A stretch of 64,000 nucleotides of DNA, from assembly GCF_020179605.1 (NCBI RefSeq), contig NZ_JAINZO010000002.1, positions 558,001 through 622,000 of the forward strand. The letters are read 5' to 3'. Below the pieces are notes generated by a model. It saw nothing but the letters and a program-made list of their open reading frames with translations, did not search any database and was not told where the DNA came from. This DNA comes from Geomonas agri. GTDB lineage: Bacteria; Desulfobacterota; Desulfuromonadia; Geobacterales; Geobacteraceae. Made by a program: the position numbers and the translations under genes. Each line of letters starts with the position of its first letter. The first letter of the stretch is position 1. Shown in pieces: positions 15,652 to 24,270 of the stretch.

Positions 15652-16704
15652 ATGGAGCGTTCCTTCGTCCCGACCATCGACCAAGGGGAGATTCGGCAAC
15701 GGCTGGCGCAGCTCCTGGTCCCCGGCTCTCTATTCGACGCCGCGCTGGAACGGCGCATCGAGCGGCTCTCCGCCGAGTTCGCGAGCTACGCCGGCAGCTA
15801 TCCCCTCCCCCTGTGGGCACCAGGACTCGCCGTCACCAACGAGATGCGGGGGCTGACCGAGGCCCTCTTCCCCCTGGCCCGCCCACGCGCCTTGTTCGAG
15901 CTGATCCTGCGCCGGGGCTGCCGCTTCGATCCGCTTCTCCCCGGAAGCTACCTGCACAGTTCGGCGAGCTGGCTCGACCTGCTCCAGAAACTCGCCCCAT
16001 GGCTCGGATGTGCCGACCCCGCTCCGACGCTGCGTCAACTGGCTGAGGACGGCGACGCGCGCGCAGCTTTCCTGTTCGCCCTGATGCTGCCCCAACACTT
16101 CGGCGGCGGCTTCGACCGCTATCGTGAGCAGTATCGGTGGCTTGCGGGCTGGCTTGGTGAGCAGGCGGGTTCTTTCCCGGCGGGGATGCGGGTGCTCGAT
16201 GCCGCCTGCGGCAGCGGCGAGGGAACGTACCAGGCCGCACAACTTGTGGCGGAGGCGGGGCTTGGCGCGGGCAGTTCCGTGCACGGGTCTACGCTGGAAC
16301 CGATCGAACTCTTCGCCGCCGCTCATCTCCACTTCCCACACGACCGGGAGCGGGAGCGCGATTACCGGGACCGGGTCCAGCCTGTGCTGGACAGCACGAC
16401 TGGGCCTGCCCTGGAGTTCTACCTGGACCGGGTCGACGCCGCGCCGCTGCGGCAACCCTACCACCTGGTGCTCTGTAACGGGCTGCTGGGAGGGCCGCTA
16501 CTGCACGAGCCGGCCGATCTTGCAGCCGCCTTTGCCGGCCTTGCCGCCCGGCTCGCCCCCGGCGGCCTGCTCCTCGCCGCTGACCGTTTCCACGCCGGTT
16601 GGCGGCTCCGGGTCCCGCGGGAGACGCTCATAGCCCAGATGCGAAGCCACGGCCTCGACCCGATAGAGGTCCCGGAGGGTGTAGGCGGGATAAAGGCAGC
16701 ATAG
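15652..16704 (+). CDS. SAM-dependent methyltransferase, class I
   Basis: A 350-residue protein. Residues 1-165 are a helical N-terminal domain without a clear family. Residues about 180-330 form a Rossmann methyltransferase fold with motif I VLDAACGSGEGTY and the later strands LVLCNGLLGG and LAPGGLLLAADRF. The tripartite look recalls CheR-type or tRNA-modifying enzymes, but the substrate cannot be assigned. The ATG lies one base after the MATE stop codon, so translation is coupled, and the methyltransferase might act on a compound the MATE protein exports (inference). Confidence 0.75.
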   Translation: MERSFVPTIDQGEIRQRLAQLLVPGSLFDAALERRIERLSAEFASYAGSYPLPLWAPGLAVTNEMRGLTEALFPLARPRALFELILRRGCRFDPLLPGSYLHSSASWLDLLQKLAPWLGCADPAPTLRQLAEDGDARAAFLFALMLPQHFGGGFDRYREQYRWLAGWLGEQAGSFPAGMRVLDAACGSGEGTYQAAQLVAEAGLGAGSSVHGSTLEPIELFAAAHLHFPHDRERERDYRDRVQPVLDSTTGPALEFYLDRVDAAPLRQPYHLVLCNGLLGGPLLHEPADLAAAFAGLAARLAPGGLLLAADRFHAGWRLRVPRETLIAQMRSHGLDPIEVPEGVGGIKAA

Positions 16705-16734
16705 GATCACCATCCAGGTCTCGTCTTATTTGAA

Positions 16735-16850
16735 GTTCCCCCTCGCCCTTCGGGGGAGGGGCTGGGGTGAGGGCGCAGCCACCGCCATCACCGCAGAACC
16801 AGCCGATAGTCCATTCCCTCACCCCGGCCCTCTCCCAGAAGGAGAGGGAG
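16735..16850. repeat. Intergenic inverted repeat of the CCCTCACCCC type
   Basis: The left arm contains GAGGGGCTGGGGTGAGGG (about 16755-16772). The right arm contains CCCTCACCCCGGCCCTC (about 16815-16832), nearly its reverse complement, followed by a second small palindrome (CTCTCCCAGAAGGAGAG). Such elements are dispersed through many proteobacterial genomes and may act as REP-like structures at gene ends. Here it lies 3' of the methyltransferase gene. Confidence 0.6.
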
Positions 16851-16884
16851 AATGGACAAGACGGTTATTGACAGTCTGCAAATA

Positions 16885-16919
16885 AAAAGGGGACGGTGCC
16901 GACAGGCCCGTCCCCTTTT
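16885..16919. terminator. Bidirectional intrinsic terminator
   Basis: A 12-bp perfect stem (AAAAGGGGACGG, 16885-16896, with CCGTCCCCTTTT, 16908-16919) has an 11-base loop. T tracts flank it on both strands. It can end both the MATE-methyltransferase transcript and the convergent fabH transcript. Confidence 0.85.
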
Positions 16920-16980
16920 GTCATTTCTGTTTTTCCTCAATCTTTATCTTTGTCTCAATCTCGCTCTTGCCTGCCGGCTT

Positions 16981-17961
16981 TTACGCCCTGAACAGCACCC
17001 CGCCCCAGGAAAGCCCGCCACCGAAGCCCATCATCAGCACCAGCTCCCCAGGCTTGATCACGCCGTTTCTCCGGTTTTCGTCTAGGGCAAGTCCCACCGA
17101 GCCGGCGGCCGTGTTGCCGTAACGGTCCAGGTTGAGCAGGAACTTCTCCTTGGGAATCCCCGTCTTCTTGGAGATGAAGTCGATGATGCGCACGTTGGCC
17201 TGGTGCGGGATGATGTGGTCGATCTCTTCCGGCTTGATGCCGCCACGCTCGGCGAGATCGGTGATGATGCGGGGGATGACGTCGGTGGCGAAGCTGAACA
17301 CGCTCTTGCCTGCCATTCTGAAGGTGTTCTCCTTGGCCGCGATGCTCTCGGCACTGATCGGCTTCCGCGACCCCGAGGAGGGGACCTGGATCAGTTCCCA
17401 GCCGGTGCCATCGCTTTGCATCACGGAGTGCTGAATACCCTTCCCTGACAGCCCCGCCCCCAGGATCACCGCGCCGGCGCCGTCACCAAAAAGTGGTGCC
17501 GTGGTCTTGTCGTCCATGTCGAGGATCTTTGAATAGGTGTCGGCGCCGATCAGGAGCACCTTGCGGTACTTTCCGGAACGGATCAGGTTGTCCGCCAGCT
17601 CCACGCCATAGATGAAGCTGCTGCAGACCGCGTTCATGTCGAAGGCGAACGCCTTGGACGCGCCGATGTTCTTCTGCACCATGCAGGCAGTGGCGGGAAG
17701 GATCATGTCGGGGGTGGAGGTGGCGACGATGATGCAATCAATCTCGAGGGGGTCGATGTCGGCGTTTTCGAGGGCGAGGAGGGCGGCGTTGGTGGCGAGG
17801 TCGGAGGTCGCCTCCTCAGCTGCCGCGAAGCGTCTTTCCCTGATGCCGGTCCGGGAGTGGATCCACTGGTCCGCGTCATCCACCAGGTAGTCGAAGTGAG
17901 CATTGGGGACGACCCGCGCCGGAACGTAGCCGCCGGTCCCCAGAATTTCCGCACGTATCAT
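16981..17961 (-). CDS. fabH: Beta-ketoacyl-ACP synthase III
   Basis: A 326-residue condensing enzyme that joins acetyl-CoA (or another acyl-CoA) to malonyl-ACP to start fatty-acid synthesis. The thiolase-fold catalytic triad is complete: Cys in FDMNAVCSSFIYG, His in HIIPHQANVR and Asn in the NTAAGSVGLA region. The C-terminal GFGGGLSWGGVLF glycine-rich loop is also present. Length and ends are normal for FabH. It is alone here, not in a fab cluster, so it may be one of several paralogues, perhaps with a different primer preference. Confidence 0.92.
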   Translation of the reverse strand: MIRAEILGTGGYVPARVVPNAHFDYLVDDADQWIHSRTGIRERRFAAAEEATSDLATNAALLALENADIDPLEIDCIIVATSTPDMILPATACMVQKNIGASKAFAFDMNAVCSSFIYGVELADNLIRSGKYRKVLLIGADTYSKILDMDDKTTAPLFGDGAGAVILGAGLSGKGIQHSVMQSDGTGWELIQVPSSGSRKPISAESIAAKENTFRMAGKSVFSFATDVIPRIITDLAERGGIKPEEIDHIIPHQANVRIIDFISKKTGIPKEKFLLNLDRYGNTAAGSVGLALDENRRNGVIKPGELVLMMGFGGGLSWGGVLFRA

Positions 17962-18037
17962 GTAGAGAGCGCCTCCCTTGCTTCCCGCTTGGACGGCCGG
18001 GAAACGCTACCCTTATCTCACAATAAAATACTGTTTG

Positions 18038-18349
18038 TCAATTATCTCCTTTGAAAAATGCGGCATCAACCACTCCGTAGGCCCAAACGATCATGAATCC
18101 GCCCAAAAGCCATTTTACGTAAGGGGAATCCATTTGGATGGCCGCGAGCACCTGTTCCGGGGTCAGTCCCTGCGTGCCGGCCGCCATCAGTTTACCCGCG
18201 CTCCTGAGCCCGATGAACAGCCCGCCCAGCAGGAAAATGTTGTCGAGCAGGAGCATTATCCCTCCCTTGACACGGCTCCCCCGGTACAGTTGGCCCAGCC
18301 CGGGGAGCACCAGGGCGGAAAGTGCGATGCATTTGATCCTGTTCGACAT
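18038..18349 (-). CDS. Small membrane protein with two to three helices
   Basis: A 103-residue protein. The N-terminal helix (CIALSALVLPGLGQLYRG) carries the PGLGQLYRG motif of TM2-like and DUF5683-like small membrane proteins, and a second helix follows (GGIMLLLDNIFLLGGLFIG). A third helix near the C-terminus (WLLGGFMIVWAYGVVDAAFF) completes it. AGGAGATATGG lies immediately before the ATG, which fixes the start. Function is unknown. It diverges from the HEAT-repeat gene with an 88-bp gap. Confidence 0.75.
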   Translation of the reverse strand: MSNRIKCIALSALVLPGLGQLYRGSRVKGGIMLLLDNIFLLGGLFIGLRSAGKLMAAGTQGLTPEQVLAAIQMDSPYVKWLLGGFMIVWAYGVVDAAFFKGDN

Positions 18350-18400
18350 CCATATCTCCTTATCTCGCCCGCCGCTGGGCGGGGGATTGATTAAATTGTG

Positions 18401-18429
18401 TTGTGCCGCGGGCCGAATTTTGCTAGTTA
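18401..18429 (+). promoter_or_regulatory. Candidate promoter of a leaderless transcript
   Basis: TTGTGC (18401-18406), a 17-base spacer and TAGTTA (18424-18429) preceded by TGC give an extended -10 promoter. Its start site would fall at about 18436, essentially on the HEAT gene ATG (18438). No Shine-Dalgarno precedes that ATG, which agrees with a leaderless mRNA. A very similar TGTGCTAGTTATG string (13901-13913) lies upstream of the AhpD-like selenoprotein. Confidence 0.4.
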
Positions 18430-18437
18430 TCATCGCT

Positions 18438-19013
18438 ATGGACCATGCCGAACGCATCAAAAGGCGCGACGCCATCATCCCGCTTTTAAAGGACACGGAC
18501 CCGGAGGTGCGCCTGGCCGCCTCGACGGCGCTGGAGGCCCTGGAGGCTGCAGAAAGCCTGGAGGAAGTCTTCGACCGCCTCAAGCGCGGCGACCGCGCCA
18601 CCAAGGTGGCCGCCATCTACGCCCTGGGCCGGATCGGCGACGACAAGGTGCTGCCCATCCTCTACTACTGCGCGGGGAGACCCGAAGATGACATCCGCTG
18701 CGCGGCGGTCAAGGTACTGGGAGAACTGGCGCGTCCCGATGCACTCCCCACACTGCTGGAGAAGCTCCAGGATCCTGCCGTCACCGTACGGGCACTGGCC
18801 ATAGAGGCGGTGTCGCGCTACCGCGACCCCTCGCTGGCAGCCAAGCTCGCCCCGTTTCTCGACGCCAACGACGGCATCCTCGACGCCGAAGCCGCCCTCG
18901 CCCTTGGTCGCATTGGCGGAAGCTCCCTCGCCGATGCCATGATCAAGCTTCTCTCCTCGCCCTTCGACAAGACCCGCGCCGCCGCTGCCACCGCGCTGGC
19001 ACAGCTTCCCTGA
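18438..19013 (+). CDS. HEAT-repeat protein
   Basis: A 191-residue all-helical protein made of five to six HEAT/PBS-lyase-like repeats. Each has the pattern D-P-x-V-R-x-A-A-x-x-A-L (for example DTDPEVRLAASTALEAL, DDIRCAAVKVLGEL, DPAVTVRALAIEAV). Such scaffolds bind other proteins or, in the PBS-lyase branch, chromophores. No catalytic residue is evident. The start at ATG 18438 lacks a ribosome binding site (see the promoter entry). It ends five bases before the convergent HD-domain gene. Confidence 0.85.
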   Translation: MDHAERIKRRDAIIPLLKDTDPEVRLAASTALEALEAAESLEEVFDRLKRGDRATKVAAIYALGRIGDDKVLPILYYCAGRPEDDIRCAAVKVLGELARPDALPTLLEKLQDPAVTVRALAIEAVSRYRDPSLAAKLAPFLDANDGILDAEAALALGRIGGSSLADAMIKLLSSPFDKTRAAAATALAQLP

Positions 19014-19018
19014 TCAGT

Positions 19019-19759
19019 TCAAACACCCGCATCCGTCAGTTCAAGGAAACCTTCCACTATGCTGCCGTCCAGCACGGTGCCGCGCGCCCTTCTGAGCGCC
19101 TCGACCGCTTCGTCCCGCTGCATCGGGCGCTGGTATGCCCTCAGGGTCGTGGTCGCATCGTAAAAGTCCGCCACCGCGACCACGGCGCACGGTATCCCGA
19201 GGCAGAGGGTGCGCGCCGACTCGGGGTAGCCGGTCCGGTCGAAGCGCACGTGGTGTGCAAGCACCGCCTCGACCACGCTGGCCGGCACACCTGCCATGCC
19301 GCGCACGAGCTCGGCGCCGTACTCCGGGTGCTTCTGCATCTCCAGAACCTCGTCACTGGATAGCTTTCCCGGCTTATCCAGGATGCAGAGATCGACCCTG
19401 GTCTTGCCGATGTCGTGGAGAAAGCCCGCCAGCCCGCAATGGGCCACCTGTTCGGCGTCATGTCCAAGCGACGCCGCCAGTGCCAGGGCCAGCAATCCGA
19501 CGCTCACGCTGTGCCGGAAGGTATAGCCGTCATCTTCACGGTTTGGATCGAGTTGCAGCAGGGAAGCCGGATCCTTCAGGGTGCCCAGGGCCAGGGCACG
19601 CACCCGGTCCATGAGCGGCTCGGCCGGCGGAATCATCCCACTGCCGATTTCCTGAAAAACCTCCCTCAGCGCGTCGACGGCGTCGCGGCAAAGCGCGGAC
19701 AACCGGTTCATTTCACTGGGCGAGAGTGACTTCGTTTTTTTGTTGTCGGCAATCGCCAC
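19019..19759 (-). CDS. HD-GYP-like phosphohydrolase domain protein
   Basis: A 246-residue protein with an HD domain: HSVSVGLLALALA, FLHDIGKTRVD (the HD metal site), HPEYGAEL, AHHVRFDRTGYPES and VADFYDATTT. The layout follows c-di-GMP-hydrolysing HD-GYP domains, including HH and GYP elements, although the usual G before xGYP is Arg. c-di-GMP hydrolysis is likely but not certain. There is no receiver or membrane sensor attached. I choose GTG at 19759 because AGGAGG lies four bases upstream; the frame stays open to 19873 without a better start. Confidence 0.8.
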   Translation of the reverse strand: MAIADNKKTKSLSPSEMNRLSALCRDAVDALREVFQEIGSGMIPPAEPLMDRVRALALGTLKDPASLLQLDPNREDDGYTFRHSVSVGLLALALAASLGHDAEQVAHCGLAGFLHDIGKTRVDLCILDKPGKLSSDEVLEMQKHPEYGAELVRGMAGVPASVVEAVLAHHVRFDRTGYPESARTLCLGIPCAVVAVADFYDATTTLRAYQRPMQRDEAVEALRRARGTVLDGSIVEGFLELTDAGV

Positions 19760-19937
19760 CGGGCCTCCTGGTTCGGGCATACCGTTAAAAGGAAGCAGTG
19801 ATTTTATCTTAGGCGGGGAAACGTTGTCAAACTGAATGGAGGGCGAGGCCCGAACGCGCGCCGGAGTTGACACTGTTAGCCAAAAAGCTTAGGATTGCGT
19901 AGCTTTTTACTCGCCGCCGGCGAGGCTTTGGGGGGGT

Positions 19938-21299
19938 ATGGCAAAGGTAAAGGTGAAGACCGGGTACGTATGCTCCGACTGCGGCGCAACCTATCCCAAG
20001 TGGCAAGGGCACTGCAGCGCCTGCGACGCCTGGAGCACCATCAAGGAGGTGCGCCTGGGCGCCGAGCCCAGGGCCGGACGACGCGACGGTTTCGCCGGGG
20101 CCACCTCGGCGGTGACCCTGCTGGGCGAGGTGAGTTGTACCGAGGAAACCCGCTTTTCCAGCGGCAGTGAAGAGTTCGACCGGGTGCTGGGGGGAGGCTT
20201 CGTCCCCGGCTCCGTGATCCTGATCGGCGGCGACCCCGGTGCGGGCAAGAGCACCATACTGCTACAGACCATGTGTCATGCGGCGGCCAGCAAGGAGGTG
20301 CTCTACGTCTCCGGCGAGGAATCCCTGCAGCAGATCGCGGGGCGCGCCCGCCGACTGCAACTGCCGCTGGACCGGGTCAAGATGCTGGCCGAAAGTTCGG
20401 TGGAGCGGGTCCTGGAAGCGGCCGAGAACGAGCGCCCCGAGGTGGTGGTGATCGATTCGATCCAGGTGATGCAGTGCGCGGGGATCGACGCCGCGCCGGG
20501 CGGGGTATCCCAGGTACGCGAATCCGCCGCCGCCTTCACCTGCTTCGCCAAGACCTCCGGCGTGGTGCTGATCATGGTCGGCCACGTCACCAAGGACCAA
20601 GCGCTGGCCGGCCCCATGACCCTGTCGCACATGGTCGACACCCAGGTGATGCTCTCCTCCACCGAGGACGCCCGCTACCGCCTTATGCGCACCACCAAGA
20701 ACCGCTTCGGTCCGGTCAACGAACTGGGCGTGTTCGCCATGACCGAGCGGGGGCTGCGCGAGGTGAAGAATCCCTCCGCCATCTTCCTGTCGCGTACCGA
20801 GACGGAGGCACCGGGAAGCCTGATCAGCGTGCTCTGGGAAGGGACCCGGCCGCTGCTGGTGGAGATCCAGTCGCTGGTGGTATCGGCCCAGTACGGCTCG
20901 CCGCGCCGGCTCGGCATCGGCCTGGACCAAAACCGCATCGCCATGATCCTCGCCGTGATCACCAAGCACGGCGGGCTGGTCCTCTCCGACCAGGACGTCT
21001 TCGTCAACGTGGTGGGCGGGATCCGGGTGCTGGAGACCAGCGCCGACCTCGCCGTGGCGCTGGCCATCGTATCCAGTTTCAGGAATACCGTGCTCCCCCA
21101 GGACCTGCTGGTATTCGGGGAGGTGGGGCTGTCCGGGGAGATTCGCCCGGTTTCCAATGGGGAGTCGAGGCTCAAGGAGGGCGTGAAGCATGGTTTCACC
21201 CGCGCCGTCGTCCCCAAGGGGAACGCCCCCAAGAAGGAGATTGCGGGCATGAAGGTGGTCGGCGTCACCTCCCTGGCCGAGGCGCTCGACGCCATTTAG
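19938..21299 (+). CDS. radA: DNA repair protein RadA
   Basis: A 453-residue, full-length RadA (Sms). It has an N-terminal four-Cys zinc finger (CSDCGATYPKWQGHCSAC), a RecA-like ATPase with Walker A GDPGAGKST and Walker B VVVIDSIQ, and the diagnostic KNRFG motif. The C-terminal Lon-protease-like domain (DVFVNVVGGIRVLETSADLA region) is also complete. RadA drives branch migration in recombination repair in the cytoplasm. Next comes the DksA/TraR-type gene, 127 bp downstream. Confidence 0.96.
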   Translation: MAKVKVKTGYVCSDCGATYPKWQGHCSACDAWSTIKEVRLGAEPRAGRRDGFAGATSAVTLLGEVSCTEETRFSSGSEEFDRVLGGGFVPGSVILIGGDPGAGKSTILLQTMCHAAASKEVLYVSGEESLQQIAGRARRLQLPLDRVKMLAESSVERVLEAAENERPEVVVIDSIQVMQCAGIDAAPGGVSQVRESAAAFTCFAKTSGVVLIMVGHVTKDQALAGPMTLSHMVDTQVMLSSTEDARYRLMRTTKNRFGPVNELGVFAMTERGLREVKNPSAIFLSRTETEAPGSLISVLWEGTRPLLVEIQSLVVSAQYGSPRRLGIGLDQNRIAMILAVITKHGGLVLSDQDVFVNVVGGIRVLETSADLAVALAIVSSFRNTVLPQDLLVFGEVGLSGEIRPVSNGESRLKEGVKHGFTRAVVPKGNAPKKEIAGMKVVGVTSLAEALDAI

Positions 21300-21426
21300 A
21301 GCCGTTTTAGGAGCCTGGGCCACGGGCATTACGTTTTTGACCGTCTTTTCGTTAAGAGGAAAATTTTACTTTACTAATTTAGAAAAATCCTCTTTAATGT
21401 CGTATTGATTAGAAAGGGTAGGTGTC

Positions 21427-21783
21427 ATGAATTCCGAAAAGCTCGAGTACTTCAGAGGTATCCTGCAGGAAGAGAAACGATCGCTCTTGGAAGAGGCCGG
21501 CCGGACCGTCATGGAAATGAACTCCGACACGACCAACTTCCCCGACCCGACCGACCGTGCCACCCAGGAATCGGACCGCACCTTCGAACTGCGCATCCGG
21601 GACCGCGAGCGCAAGCTGATCGTCAAGATCCAGGAAGCGCTCAACCGCATCGATCAAGGCACCTTCGGCATCTGCGAGGTGTGTGAAGAGGACATCAGCG
21701 AAGCGCGCTTAAAGGCCCGCCCGGTGACCACCCTCTGCATCGACTGCAAGATGGAGCAGGAAAAGAAAGAAAGGTTCCGCTAG
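21427..21783 (+). CDS. dksA: DksA/TraR-family zinc-finger regulator
   Basis: A 118-residue protein with the coiled-coil hairpin of the DksA family, including a DxxDxA-type tip region (PDPTDRATQESDRT), followed by a four-Cys zinc finger (CEVCEEDISEARLKARP, then CIDC). DksA-type proteins enter the secondary channel of RNA polymerase and tune rRNA and amino-acid promoters with ppGpp. Length is slightly below E. coli DksA, so it could be a paralogue. The start has AAAGGGTAGGTGTC upstream. Confidence 0.88.
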   Translation: MNSEKLEYFRGILQEEKRSLLEEAGRTVMEMNSDTTNFPDPTDRATQESDRTFELRIRDRERKLIVKIQEALNRIDQGTFGICEVCEEDISEARLKARPVTTLCIDCKMEQEKKERFR

Positions 21784-21821
21784 ATCTCCCATCCCACGAG
21801 TTTTCGTCCTTCGGAGTGCGC

Positions 21822-24125
21822 ATGGCTGCCCGGAAGGGAAATAACCTCCTGGAGCAAGCGTTACGCGTTGCCCAGTCTTCCGGCCGCTCGCACCAGGGCC
21901 GGCTCCGCGGCCTGCTCCGCGCGGCTGCCCGCGTCCCCGGTATTGCCTCTGCCTCACTGTTTCTTCCCGATTCCACCGAACCCGCTCTCACTGAATGTTT
22001 CAGCTCGGTGCTCTCCGGAGCCAGCCGCGGCTGCCTGATCCCTTACGGGCAGGGGTGCGCCGGCCGTGCCGCCGCCGAATTGCGCGAGGTGTACGGCACC
22101 TCCGTCGACCTGCACCCGGAAGAGCGCGGCAGTGGCGAGTCCGGCCAGTTCGCAGCCATCCCTATCCTGGACGGCACCGGGCTCGCTGCCATCCTCTCGC
22201 TCGCCTGCCCCGACCCCGAACTCCCCACTGAAAGCCTGGCGTTTTGCCGGCAATTGGTCCCCGTCTTCTCGCTCACCCTGTCCGGCCTGGCGGCCGAACA
22301 GGAAGCTCACAAGGCGCGTCGCGACCTGGCGCTGGTCTCCGCGCTGGGCCGGTTGCTGGAGGCGCCCGCCCCGGCAGCTACATTGTTGCCGCAGGTGGTG
22401 AAGCTCTGCACCGGCTCGGGTGTCGCCGGCTGTGCCGTCGTCCGGCTGGCACCCAAGGGACGCATCCGGAACAGGGTGTACAAAGGGTGCCACAGTAGTG
22501 TGAGGCGAGAGTTGACCGCACTGCTGGAGTTCGAGCAGAGGCTCTCGGCGCGTGCCCTTGCCGCCGGCGCCACCCGTACCGACAAGCTCGCCCTGCCGGG
22601 AGCATGCCGCTATGCCCTGTGCACCCCGCTTATTTGCAACGGACAGACCTTGGGCGCGCTCACCCTCTTCGGCGGAGCCGACCTCGTGTCCACCGGGCAG
22701 GCCGAACTGGCCGAGACCGTGGCGCGCCTGGTCGCCGGTGCGCTCACCGAGGCCATCTGCGAGGAGCGGGTGGCCAGCTTCGATACGGAGAACGAGAAGA
22801 AGCTGAAGGAGTTGTCCCTCCTGTACCGGCTGAGCAACACCATGCTCTCCACCATTAAGCTGAACAAGCTGATCCACCTGACCCTGACCGCACTCACCTC
22901 CGGCCCCACCCCGTTCTTCGACCGGGCCATGCTGTTTCTGGCCAACGAGCGCTCGGGATCGCTGGTAGGGATGCTGGGGGTCACCGCCGAGAACGCCCCT
23001 CCCCTTTCCATGCCGCCCGGCGGAGGCGACGACCTCCTCTCCAGCCGCTGGGACATCACCGAAGCCGAGATGGCGGCCCAGCGGGAGTCCGAGTTCTCCC
23101 GGCAGGTCCAGGGCAAGAGGTTGGAACTGGACCCGACCCTGAACATCGCATCGCAGGCCGTGCTCGAGAGGCGGTTGATCTACATTCCTGAAGAGACCGG
23201 CATCGGCCCCGATGCCTCCGCTATCTCCCGCACCGCGCTGGCGGCGTCTCCGCTCATCGCCCACGGGCAGACGGTGGGGGTGGTGCTGGTGGACAACGCG
23301 CTCACCCTCTCCCCGATCACCCAGGAGCACCTGCGCTTCTTGCAGCTCTTCACCAACCAGGCAGGCATGGCGATCGAGAACTCGATGCTCTACAACAGGA
23401 TTGAGGACGCACACCGCCAGTTGAGCGAGGCCCAGGAGAGCCTGCTCCAGAAGGAACGGCTGGCCGCCATAGGCGAGATGGCTGCCGGCATCGCCCACGA
23501 GTTGAAGGGGCCGTTGGTGTCCATCGGCGGTTTTGCCGGGCGCCTGGCACGCAAGCTGTCCCCCGAAAGTGACGAGTGGGCCAGCGCCGACCTGATCGTG
23601 CGTGAAGTGATACGCCTGGAAGGGATCCTTTCCGAGATCCTGCTCTTTTCCAAGAAGACCACCATCTGCTACACCCGCTGCAACATCGTGGACATCGTCA
23701 AGGAAAGCCTGACCATGACCGCACCCACGGCCGAGGAGAAGCAGATCGGGATCAACACCAAGTTTCCGCGTCAGCGCCAGGTTCTCCTGGGCGACTGCCA
23801 GCAACTGAAGCAGGTGTTTCTCAACATCATTCAGAATTCGCTCGAAGCCATGGCCCCCGGGGGGCAGCTCTCGATCCAGGTCCACCCCGGCGAACTGGAC
23901 GGCAAGGACGCCATCTCCGTCAAGATCGTCGACACTGGTGGCGGCATCCCGCTCGAGCAGTTGAACAACATCTTCACCCCGTTCTTCACCACCAAGGTAA
24001 GCGGCACCGGCCTGGGCCTCCCCATCGCCAACCGGATCATCACCAACCACGGCGGCAAGATCCACGTCACCAACCACCCCGGCCTCGGCGCCGAGTTCCG
24101 CATCGTCCTGCCCAAGCACTGGTAA
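21822..24125 (+). CDS. Soluble multi-GAF sensor histidine kinase
   Basis: A 767-residue cytosolic kinase. It has a weak N-terminal GAF-like domain, a second GAF (about 180-300), a third large GAF (about 330-520, ending LQLFTNQAGMAIENSMLY), then an NtrB-like HisKA with His near residue 559 (GIAHELKGPLVSIGG). The ATPase has ILNIIQNSLEAM-type N box, VDTGGGIP and GTGLGLPIANRI. ATG 21822 follows CGGAG by five bases; a GTG two codons earlier is less likely. With three GAF domains it could integrate cyclic nucleotides, haem or redox cues. It is 38 bases downstream of the dksA-type gene, so it may be co-transcribed. Confidence 0.88.
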   Translation: MAARKGNNLLEQALRVAQSSGRSHQGRLRGLLRAAARVPGIASASLFLPDSTEPALTECFSSVLSGASRGCLIPYGQGCAGRAAAELREVYGTSVDLHPEERGSGESGQFAAIPILDGTGLAAILSLACPDPELPTESLAFCRQLVPVFSLTLSGLAAEQEAHKARRDLALVSALGRLLEAPAPAATLLPQVVKLCTGSGVAGCAVVRLAPKGRIRNRVYKGCHSSVRRELTALLEFEQRLSARALAAGATRTDKLALPGACRYALCTPLICNGQTLGALTLFGGADLVSTGQAELAETVARLVAGALTEAICEERVASFDTENEKKLKELSLLYRLSNTMLSTIKLNKLIHLTLTALTSGPTPFFDRAMLFLANERSGSLVGMLGVTAENAPPLSMPPGGGDDLLSSRWDITEAEMAAQRESEFSRQVQGKRLELDPTLNIASQAVLERRLIYIPEETGIGPDASAISRTALAASPLIAHGQTVGVVLVDNALTLSPITQEHLRFLQLFTNQAGMAIENSMLYNRIEDAHRQLSEAQESLLQKERLAAIGEMAAGIAHELKGPLVSIGGFAGRLARKLSPESDEWASADLIVREVIRLEGILSEILLFSKKTTICYTRCNIVDIVKESLTMTAPTAEEKQIGINTKFPRQRQVLLGDCQQLKQVFLNIIQNSLEAMAPGGQLSIQVHPGELDGKDAISVKIVDTGGGIPLEQLNNIFTPFFTTKVSGTGLGLPIANRIITNHGGKIHVTNHPGLGAEFRIVLPKHW

Positions 24126-24270
24126 ACCGGTTAACCGCAGCAGCCGAAGGTATCTCTACGGGTACTATGGCACCAAAAGGTTCGTACTTCCCACGATCGC
24201 CCCGATGTTTTATGCTGCCGGAAATTTCGCTTTCGCGACTGCTGCAGGAACCATTACCAGGAGGACATCC

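Noticed and set aside
21954..24119. 721-codon open frame antisense to the GAF kinase
   Set aside because: Composition is typical of an antisense shadow (His, Gln, Gly, Val runs); the + strand kinase has every catalytic motif.
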